Below are positions 45,201-51,400 of a stretch of DNA of 64,000 bases, piece after piece. Every line of letters starts with the position of its first letter. Within the stretch, counting starts at the first letter, position 1. The stretch covers positions 7,503,772-7,567,771 of the forward strand of contig OX465107.1 in assembly GCA_949987565.1 (NCBI GenBank), in the 5' to 3' direction. Under the pieces are notes generated by a model, which saw only the letters and a program-made list of their open reading frames with translations, was not told the DNA's origin and ran no database searches. This DNA comes from Luidia sarsii. Its lineage: Eukaryota; Echinodermata; Asteroidea; Paxillosida; Luidiidae. Made by a program: the position numbers and the translations under genes.

Positions 45201-46126
45201 AGTTATGGATTAACACAACACGGTTCTAAGATGTGATACGATGAGGAGGGGGGGATGAACCATGGATATCGTCCAGCACCTCATAAGACACAGTCCTGGG
45301 GTTACTCAAGGCCTGGGGTTGATCGAAGTGAAGATTGCCACATGCCAATGAGACAATCCCTCGGGTATTGTAATCAATGCTACATTCTACTATTCAGTAT
45401 TCACTGTTTCGTAAATAATTATTATAAACAATATCAAAAGATTTACTTCTATTCTATTGTCACGAGGTTTTCATTTCCCTTGTTTGACTTTTCACACTGA
45501 TTTTGTCATGGTTCATGTTGAATACAATGCAATCAAAGGCCATTTCCCACTGTTGAAATGTCTTCTAGTTCTACTAAATCAAATGGTGGTAACAATAACA
45601 GTAGCCGTTAATAAAGGCATAACTCGCATCTTCAGCCGTGCAAAATGATGACAACTCATGAACACAAACTCGCTGGATGGTATTTGGCAGCTTTGGGTGG
45701 TGTGAAAAGTTAGCCGAGGTTGAATAAAGTGGGGTTTGACTGAGAATTCCGCTGAATATTACAATCGAACAACACAAATTGCACACACAACTTCCACAAG
45801 TGCCACACAAGAACAAGATCGTTTCAATTCGTTCAGTGTTCAAACTCTGGTCGACCAAAGGTTACGTTTCTGGCTACCATATAACCCCCCCCAAAAAAAT
45901 GACATATAAAAGCCACGCCCCCAGGCACGACCCCCCTCCTCCCTTGAGGGAAAAAAAGTGCAGTTATTGGTACACCGACCCTAATTACACCATTTTTTTT
46001 TAATCCAGGCGAGTCCAGAATGTACACATAAAGGGGTTTGCTTACCGTCATCGATAGGCACGTTAACAGCATCATCAGGATCACCGCGAGGCAGCGACAT
46101 GCCAGCGTCTCGCTCGGCCGACCCAT
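17955..46126 (-). CDS. NGFR: p75 neurotrophin receptor (NGFR / TNFRSF16) orthologue, complete
   Basis: Exons in transcript order are 46126-46046, 21771-21267, 20383-20176, 19231-19118 and 18240-17955, with phases 0,1,2,2 all consistent, giving 397 residues (human p75NTR is 427). Order: signal peptide 1-27; four TNFR cysteine-rich domains about 30-195; short stalk 196-225; transmembrane helix about 226-247; cytoplasmic linker; death domain about 305-395. Four CRDs with the death domain, plus the near-identical membrane block (PIYCAIL, AYVVFKRW), separate p75NTR from other TNFR family members. The family binds neurotrophins and proneurotrophins at the plasma membrane and signals survival or death through adaptors recruited to the cytoplasmic part. 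The membrane cysteine (residue 231) used for covalent dimers in vertebrates is kept. The first intron is 24 kb. Identity very secure; the assignment of the distant first exon is strong but inferred. Confidence 0.93.
19118..19231 (-). CDS. NGFR: NGFR exon 4: cytoplasmic linker
   Basis: Acceptor tctctctcgtatag before 19231 and donor gtctgc after 19118. It is 114 bp, phase 2 at both ends, and encodes SPSGPPSQVDCAEKSSAHP and a Ser/Lys-rich tail ending SVDERP. It fills the linker between membrane and death domain with exact phase fit. The donor gtctgc is weak; position and phase make the exon convincing. Confidence 0.78.
19410..19500 (-). repeat. tRNA-derived SINE copy, minus strand
   Basis: Read on the minus strand, CTCAAGTGGTTGCTTCGCC is A-box-like and CGGGTTCAGATCCCACCG is B-box-like, at tRNA spacing. 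No matching acceptor stem. Confidence 0.55.
19886..19985. repeat. Repeat with 'GGCTCTGAGAAGAGCC' hairpin, copy 1
   Basis: 'catgctggaatcacaacgtg' leads to 'tggctctgagaagagccg'. Related to 20637-20784 (shares 'ggaatcacaa.gtgga') and to 24030-24120 (shares the hairpin). Confidence 0.6.
20176..20383 (-). CDS. NGFR: NGFR exon 3: stalk, transmembrane helix and juxtamembrane
   Basis: Acceptor ctggtcccgcag before 20383 (phase 1) and donor gtatgt after 20176 (phase 2). It encodes a Thr/Ser/Pro stalk, then PIYCAILAFVVIGLLAYVVF and KRW followed by a basic stretch. The membrane block is nearly the same as in vertebrate p75NTR, including the cysteine, but the alanine of the vertebrate AxxxG contact appears to be Phe (residue 236). 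Confidence 0.94.
20637..20784. repeat. Foldback repeat with about 28-bp arms in NGFR intron 2
   Basis: Left arm 20683-20710 (ctctttcgagaaggagtttg) pairs with right arm 20754-20784 (caaactccttttcgaaagag) with few mismatches. The leader 'ggaatcacaatgtggaaggg' resembles 19886-19985. Confidence 0.7.
20940..21010 (-). repeat. tRNA-derived SINE copy, minus strand
   Basis: On the minus strand, TAGCTCAGGCGGTAGAGCGC (A box) and GTGCGTGTTCAAGCC (B-box-like) are about 30 bp apart. The T-arm is not well formed, so it is a SINE relic and not a tRNA gene. Confidence 0.6.
21267..21771 (-). CDS. NGFR: NGFR exon 2: four TNFR cysteine-rich domains
   Basis: Acceptor gaccatgcag before 21771 (phase 0) and donor gtaaag after 21267 (phase 1). 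Four CRDs: ECPSGELTPTGECCLQC..TVC, ARCYADITYS..DAVC, ECRRNYFRTADGSCSQC..SQC and QPCANGTFSYV..DTVC. The 'SGECC' and 'DAVC' landmarks are those of p75NTR CRD1 and CRD2. Candidate N-glycosylation sites are NNT, NAT and NGT. All four CRDs in one 505-bp exon is compact; vertebrates split them. Confidence 0.95.
21885..21922. repeat. 16-bp-arm hairpin ACCATGGAGG
   Basis: Left arm agtattaccatggagg (21885-21900), loop aataag, right arm cctccatggtattact (21907-21922), one mismatch. Similar in design to the hairpin at 48083-48118. Confidence 0.85.
24030..24120. repeat. Repeat with 'GGCTCTGAGAAGAGCC' hairpin, copy 2
   Basis: 'ctcgatcgagaaggagtgt' then 'tggctctgagaagagccag' matches the core at 19960-19985. 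Confidence 0.55.
24948..26090. repeat. 1.1-kb (TC)n-derived pyrimidine tract with higher-order repeats
   Basis: Almost pure C/T on the plus strand. After the simple (TC)n part, larger blocks repeat: 'ccatatatctctttctctct' recurs at about 25227, 25317, 25429, 25520, 25632 and 25739, and 'tctatctgtctcaccctctt' at about 25253 and 25455. The long open frames here (Ser/Leu/Pro on plus, Arg/Glu on minus) are by-products. Confidence 0.95.
26535..26585. repeat. Hairpin repeat family H, single arm
   Basis: 'gcctgacgtttcgatcccgg' and 'caggaccattctcaaaagg' match one arm of the family. Confidence 0.7.
27208..27265. repeat. (CAGA)n microsatellite
   Basis: About 12 units of cagacaga with one or two changes near the end. 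Confidence 0.95.
27930..28080. repeat. Hairpin repeat family H, full copy
   Basis: Leader 'tgatatacaaaaatgttgca' and 'aaattaccaaaatgcaaatc' precede 'gacgtttcgatcctagcagg', which is followed within 10 bases by its near-perfect inverse. Confidence 0.85.
29020..29165. repeat. Hairpin repeat family H, full inverted copy
   Basis: 'acgtttcgatcctagcagga' through 'tctcaaaggcagag' and then the inverse arm, ending with the inverted leader ('gatttgcattttggtaattt', 'gcagtttgcaacatttgtgt'). Its leader is on the right side while the 27930 copy has it on the left, so the arms are symmetrical. Confidence 0.85.
30511..31000. repeat. 0.49-kb purine tract (GGA/GAA)n
   Basis: Nearly uninterrupted purines on the plus strand (ggaggaggagaaggaggagg-type). 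Open in several frames (Glu/Lys, Arg or Leu/Ser on the complement); none has splice or start context. Such tracts can form triplex DNA. Confidence 0.95.
32565..32880. repeat. Cluster of TCGAC/GTCGA motifs
   Basis: About 15 occurrences of gtcgac, gtcgat or tcgact within 0.3 kb ('cactgtcgactatcagc', 'ccagctgtcgacctttga', 'attatcgactctcacttt'), irregularly spaced 15-40 bp apart. It looks like a decayed minisatellite or a clustered binding site. Confidence 0.65.
33190..33385. repeat. Hairpin repeat family H, rearranged copy
   Basis: Contains 'gctgtaaactgctttctga', 'cttgatatacaaaaaa' and the inverse arm 'gctaggatcggaacgtcagg' with a short duplication 'gctaggatcctgctaggatc'. Confidence 0.65.
34798..34905. 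repeat. GA-rich (GAGAGACA)n tract
   Basis: Purine-rich, with agagacagagag-type units; no coding sense. Confidence 0.9.
35280..35520. repeat. GA-rich tract
   Basis: Interrupted gagaga/gggaga units on the plus strand. Minus-strand Ser/Leu/Pro open frames here are artefacts. Confidence 0.9.
36598..36855. mobile_element. Diverged MITE family A copy
   Basis: Shares 'gcgtttggccccagtttcct', 'ggtgaatattctgtggg', 'gggacaaaccgcaacctgga' and 'ttttgtcagacgga' with 997-1246. Its ends are degraded. Confidence 0.7.
37940..38090. repeat. Hairpin repeat family H, diverged copy
   Basis: 'cgccaactgcttactgacat', 'ggacgtttccatgaaaacgg' and 'gaatcgaaacgtctgaccct' preserve the layout with a longer loop. Confidence 0.6.
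38715..40265. repeat. Purine-rich minisatellite, unit about 130-155 bp
   Basis: From about 39040 to 40150 a unit starting 'gagacaatctgagaaacgaa' and containing 'acggagacggggagatgcag' and 'gagggagggacagggagaca' recurs about eight times (near 39168, 39323, 39457, 39598, 39727, 39857, 40000 and 40133). Flanks are simple GACA/GAGA repeats. Open frames up to 478 codons on the minus strand are repeat artefacts with Ser/Leu/Cys-only composition. Confidence 0.93.
42485..42535. repeat. Hairpin repeat family H, fragment
   Basis: 'tttgagaaaggcactgcaag' and 'aatcgctttcaacgtcagg' match one arm with several substitutions. Confidence 0.55.
46046..46126 (-). CDS. NGFR: NGFR exon 1: start codon and signal peptide
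   Basis: The exon encodes MGRPSETLACRC followed by LAVILMMLLTCLSMT, then donor gtaagc after 46046 in phase 0, exactly the phase needed by the TNFR exon at 21771. The ATG sits in a strong context (gccgagATGG). The 27 residues form a clear signal peptide. The frame is also open upstream to a Met at 46201, but that start would add a basic, proline-rich extension ahead of the hydrophobic core, so 46126 is preferred. The link over 24 kb rests on strand, phase, signal peptide and absence of any better candidate. Confidence 0.75.
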
Positions 46127-46450
46127 CTCGGCGGGCCCACGGCGTCGTTGTGAGCGTGGTGACGGCCTCGGTGGCTCACCCATCTCACTCGGTGGCAACA
46201 CAGCGGCGGGCCGACCCCGAGCTAGCTATAGCTGCCTGCCGCGACTCTCCGATAGAGAGAGAACGGGGAGCTGAGAGTGAGAAGAGGGGAGAGGGAAACT
46301 CGGCCAGGCGGGTGCGATGGGTGAAATAACCGGCGGCAGTCCAATTTGCTGTTTTGGGGGGTGCGCCTGTGTTCGTGTGTGTGTGTGTGGGTGGGGCGGA
46401 CTTGGAAGTTTTTCTCTGGGCCCCCAGGCATAGACACGGAGGATCAACAG
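46127..46450 (-). promoter_or_regulatory. Putative NGFR promoter / 5' UTR region
   Basis: A CG-rich, CpG-containing stretch directly upstream of the NGFR start codon, in contrast to the AT-rich intron. No TATA box was seen. It is part of the bidirectional interval shared with eIF1. Confidence 0.35.
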
Positions 46451-47117
46451 GATTTCACAGGCCCCCACAAGAGCCTCGGGTTAGTCCCAGATCGTCCGTA
46501 CTGAGTAGTGGGAGAAAAACAAGCCAGCGATTCGCCGCTGTAATTGGCCGATCTCAGAGAGCGGGGCACCGCAGCGGACGCAGTTTGTTTAGTTTTTTCT
46601 GTTTCCCCACCACACACACACGTACGTACGTACGTACACAGACCAAACTCGAATTTGGAGTTGGAGCTGGAGATGGCGAATGACTGAGAAAGGAGTAACA
46701 ATTTCTACGCGGACTCTACGCCTGCACCCTTCTGCACTCCACTCGTTTATGACCGTCCGGCAGCACCGAGCTGACTGGTAACCCAAGCATTGCTATTTCG
46801 GGTTGGAAGGATTTAGGGTCGTAAAACCGTGGCTGGCAGTCGTAAAAAAAAAAAAATCGACCGCTGCTATGCCGTGTGCCCCTGTGGCGAGTGCGCACGT
46901 GAACAGTTGTTGCGTAGTCTTCGTTCGAGACTCACTGTCGGTATTTATGCGATCGCAACGCCGGCGGCGAACTCTCGTTGGTTGTAGTCCGCCAATAGAT
47001 GGCGCTTTATCGTCGATAGCTGCGCAAGCACTTTGACTACGAGTATTTCAGCAGTAGAAGCGTACCATGTACACTAGTGCTCTTATCATTGCCTTAGTAA
47101 GGCAATAAAAGTCTGAT

Positions 47118-47507
47118 GGCGGTTCAAAATGAAGGCTTAGTCTCGTGCTTAGGCTTCGGTCATAGGCTTATTTATTTTTATCTTCATATGAATTATGATA
47201 TACAAAAATGTTGCAAACTGTTTACTGACTAAAGTTACCAAAATGCGAACCTCAAAATTTAGTGGGCCTGACGTTTCGATCCTATTCCTAGCAGGAACTT
47301 TCTCAAAGGCAGAGTAATTTTTATCTTACTCGTAAATATCACAGGCATCTAAAACCGTTTGGCCCCAGCTTCTTGGGGAATACCCCGTAGCTATGAAGCC
47401 AACCAACCTTCAAATTCGGAAACAAACCACAACCAGGATTTGCAGGTTTTGTCAGACGGAGACGAAGCCTGAGCCCAAGCCTATTAGCCTTCATTTCGAA
47501 AACAGCC
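47118..47507. mobile_element. MITE family A copy split by a nested insertion
   Basis: The left end ggcggttcaaaatgaagg and right end ccttcatttcgaaaacagcc are the family's inverted termini. The interior is interrupted at 47185-47316 by a hairpin family H element; removing it and one target copy restores about 247 bp, close to the intact 250-bp copy at 997-1246. Confidence 0.85.
47185..47316. mobile_element. Hairpin family H element with 11-bp target duplication
   Basis: A 132-bp single-arm copy ('gatatacaaaaatgttgca' to 'tttctcaaaggcagagta') flanked by the direct repeat atttttatctt at 47174-47184 and 47317-47327. The target duplication defines the element's ends and shows it moves as a unit. 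Confidence 0.85.
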
Positions 47508-48082
47508 ATAGTCAACTAGTCTTTGTCCGGTGGGGTGCCAGTCAGAATCATTAAATCACTACTTTGGGGTAAATCTCCAAGGCCAGGATCACCCCCCCCC
47601 CCCATTTCATTCAAATACAAATAACAGTATGTCTGTATTGATGTAAACCTGGCTAAAGCAGTTCGGGGATTACACAAAGTGGACGCAGCTTTTTCAATTA
47701 ATTTTTAAGTAAAACAAAATGAAGGTCCATTCAAATTTCCATTGCCGTTTTTCGCATGTTTTTCAATTACTTTGGTTCGGATTCAGTCGGTCACACACGA
47801 ACAATGTTTCACTCGTTACTTGGGCTGTGTCTGAATTCGAATTCATTGGCTACGACAGGGGGGGACGCATTTCGTTCATGGGGATTGCACTATTATTAGC
47901 TCCAAACTTGTGGCTTCCATGGACTCATGTGTAAACTGAAGTCAGGTTTGCATGATGGAAGTACCAAGCGGAAGGTTTGCGTTGACAACATGTAAAGCAT
48001 CTCTTTTGAGACGGAATGTGGCTGCTGAAAAGAGCTGGTAACTCGACGCTGACATGCAATCAGACCACTATCTGTAGCTATA

Positions 48083-48152
48083 CCAAGGAGGTATTAGGCT
48101 CGCCTAATACCTCCTTGGCTATACCAAAGATACCCCTCTCTAGTATCTTTGG
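48083..48152. repeat. Two adjacent perfect hairpins
   Basis: CCAAGGAGGTATTAGGC (48083-48099) and its exact inverse (48102-48118) with a 2-base loop, then CCAAAGATAC (48124-48133) and its exact inverse (48143-48152). They lie about 300 bp upstream of the eIF1 ATG. Confidence 0.9.
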
Positions 48153-48454
48153 CTATACTAGCTCATGCTAGCTCTACACACCGTTAAGCGTTATTTAGAC
48201 GGTTGGACACGGCCTTGCATTAAATTTGCACGCGTTGATCAAAAGAGGGCGCCCTACTTAATAATATCCCATAATACAGCGCGTTTCCTTCTCGCTATTT
48301 CTTCGACGTACGTAAATAGAGTATTTCATAATACCGTGAACCAAATACCGGTCGAAAGATCCAAGAAATAATCCGTAATCATCAACTGTTTCACATTGAA
48401 TTTAACGAAAAATAATTTCCGTACATATAAAGGAGAACCTAAATAACAGTCGCC

Positions 48455-48497
48455 ATGAGTGCTGAGGGAGCTATTGAAAATTTGAAGAAGGCAAATG
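48455..48497 (+). CDS. EIF1: eIF1 exon 1
   Basis: ATG in good context (gtcgccATGAG); encodes MSAEGAIENLKKAN plus one base; donor gtgaga. Chosen because its phase 1 joins the acidic exon 2 and because the human protein also begins MSA. Confidence 0.8.
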
Positions 48498-51400
48498 GTG
48501 AGAAATATTGTCGATCTTTTTGCATGGCTACATTTATTTCTGCAAGCTGTTTATTATTAATTGATGCACTAAACATGGCACCCGAAAGTCTCACAGATTA
48601 AAAATGTCGCTTTACTTCATGGCCCATAATCAGTTAAACGTAAAAAGTCATTAAATCTTACAGCAATTTTGTAAAGTTTGAATTAGAAATAGAGTATGCC
48701 AAGTAAGATTAGAATGACCCCTTTATTTGAGTATTTTTACTATTTTCTCTCATTCCAATCTGATCCAATCGTAAACCTGCATTACGTACGTGAAACATGT
48801 TGTTTTCGTAGACGGAATCAACCCTCTAACTAGTCCGAGTAACTTGGACCCTTACAATTCAATTGCCCTTTTTAAAAACGCAGTGGCTATTGTTACGGCA
48901 GTCGTCTGTGTGGTTCCCTCACTTGAAAGTATTCATTAAAACAATAAAAGTCTGGTTCGAAGAGCTAAACATCCTGACAAATAATGTTAAGTACGTCCAT
49001 GGTACATCAGGGAACCACGTGGATGACTGTCGTGAACACAGCCGCTACGTTTTAAAAAAGATTGAGGGTGTCGTGCAATCACGGTCTGTTAACGTTTTTT
49101 TTACTATTCCTGACTGAAATCCCCAGATTTTACCCACAAAACACCAGTGAAACGGTTCCATGCAACCCACTTCTGGATGAAGTTAGACTCATCGATTTCA
49201 ATACTGGTCATTTGTTGTACTCACGTTTTGGGATAAAGGAGAAATTTCCCCTCAGTTGAGGCGAAAGATTCTCTCCCGTCAGACGAACCAAAAGGCGGCC
49301 ATCTTTTTTTTAAATTGAACCGATACACACAGATCGATGACGTTCTGATAGGTTTGTGTGTGCAGTGGGTGTGTGCGAGTGTGCGTGTGTGCGCACAAAT
49401 GTGTTGACCCCCATGACTGTTTCCTGATGTCTGGACGTTGCTTTGCGCTGTTCAAAATGGCCGCCTTTTGGCTCATCAGACGGGAGAGAATCTTCTAGAT
49501 CAACTGAGGGGAATTTTCTCCTTCTTTTACCAAACTTGAGTAAACCATTGAGCAAGGAACTTGCTCTATGGTGATACATATGACCAGTATTGAAATCTGT
49601 GATTCTCACTTAATTCAAAAGTGGGCTTGTGGGACGGTTTCCCAGGTTTTTTGGGTAAAAACCGTGTTATCCTGCTGGAATACTTAGACCCTACTAATAA
49701 TATTGACCGACCCCGAATTTTTGAGAAAAAAAGGGCGATTGTAAGGTCCAAGTTACTCGGACTTATACCTGTCCAGGTTCAAGGAAAGTGACCTGGGAGT
49801 GGGACCATTGTGTTTGCACTGGATAGGTGTTGCTAGCCATTTTGCACCCATTATCACAGAGCTAAGTCTTCCAGCAGAAAATCAGCCTAGTATGAAAATT
49901 CATTCTCTGTCAAATTGGAGAAGCAACCGTGTACTACAGATATTTATTGCTTTTGACAATAATTCAATTGTCGCCAGATTTACTTGTTTAGCCCTGCTAA
50001 TAGTACTGAATGCCTGTGGATCTCTTGCCTACAACCCTGTTTTTTTGTGTGCTTTAAATGCTGTTCTTGTGAGGATTGGCTTCGGCTAGCAACCATGTTG
50101 TAAGTGTTGAATTTGTATGAGTAATCGCTAATCAGCTGATCGACGATTTTTTTGTTTTCCGTGTCTTTTCTCTCCTGGCAGATGATTTTGAGGACAATGC
50201 GGAAGAGGGTTCTATGAATTTGATCCACGTCAGGTGAGACAGGGAGATGATTCATTTGCCCTGGCCAAGCTGGAGAGTTGTCAAGTGCCTACAAGGGTTA
50301 TGCCGGTTTTTAAATTTAGATAGTCGTATACCGTGGGGGAAAAAACACGTGGTTTTGGTATACCATGAACTGTAGCTATGACATTGTCACTTGTTTGGCC
50401 ACGCCCACCAAGGCTCGGGAAGTATTTTGGTTTTTCGGTAAAGGCTTCGGATCAGTTTTTCTTTTAAACCGCAGGTTTTTTGTTTTGTAGAACCGAAAAC
50501 CGGCACAACCCTAGTGCCTACTACCCCTCTGTGCTCTTTTTCTTCCTGGGCTGGTCAGCCAGGATACCTCCGCAATTTCACATGCGTCAACACTGGTCTT
50601 TTGAAGAGTCATCATCATCATGGCTCCCATCACTAAGTGATGATCAGATTCTCTGCCCCACGTTGTCGCTGTCTGGTGACGTGTTGCCCCCATCGTAATG
50701 CCTGGTAAATCTCAGTGGAGCACTTGACACCAGCATGGATCGATGGCCAGGGGGTGGTTGGGATAGCAAAGTCTTTTAGGTCACGCTTGATGACGGCTTT
50801 GAACTGCAGTTGAAGACGTCCAATAGGACGTTTGCTTTACCCCTAACTGGCATTGAAACCGTAATTAACCAGGCATGGTTTTTCCTGTGGTATGTTGTGG
50901 TATACAGTCCTCTACACACACACACACAAATTCTTGTGGTGATGTGTGGTATTTGGACCTGCACCCATGAGTGCATGGTAGTTTCCTGTGGCGCCTACAC
51001 CAGGACATACCAGAATGGGGTTTGTGGTTTGTTGTGGTATACAGGGCAGGAACTCCGGGTTAAAAAGGGCACGGCAATTTTTGCCTTGAAATTTCGGCAA
51101 ATTAAGGGCATCACGGCAATTTCTGCATTTTTTGAAGGGCATCAAGGCAATCGCAAAAAAAATCCAGGGCATCAAGGCAATTTAACGACTTTTTATTAGT
51201 ACCGATGCAAACACGCTGTAAGCACCTTAAAAAACTTTCAAAATAGGCGCTGAAGGCACCGAATCGTTGTTTTAGGTCTCCTACTAATATATCATCGTTT
51301 CTGTGGGACCACAATGCCTGAAAAAGATTATTTTCCAACATAAAAATGACGTCTAAAATAGGTTTCAGTCAGCCACCAACACGCATTCTCACGGAACATG

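Larger units (their letters stand above)
21772..46045. other. NGFR intron 1 (24.3 kb), repeat-dominated
   Basis: No other gene was recognised on either strand. It contains pyrimidine and purine tracts, a 130-155-bp minisatellite, a TCGAC cluster, hairpin family H copies and one MITE family A relic, listed separately. Long open frames inside it run only through low-complexity repeats. GC-rich, CpG-containing stretches (about 23030-23160) might be regulatory, but no motif proves it. Confidence 0.75.
46451..48454. other. Intergenic interval between divergent NGFR and eIF1
   Basis: Contains a MITE family A copy with a nested repeat, a SINE fragment ('ggtggggtgccagtcagaat', inverse of the SINE leader) at about 47521-47560 and a double hairpin at 48083-48152. 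No coding exon was recognised. A TATATAA-like 'catataaagg' lies at about 48424-48433, but only 22 bases ahead of the eIF1 ATG. Confidence 0.5.

Noticed and set aside
45833..46201. Separate 122-residue minus-strand gene at this site
   Set aside because: The part after 46046 is intron past a clean gtaagc donor; the first part is better explained as the NGFR signal-peptide exon.
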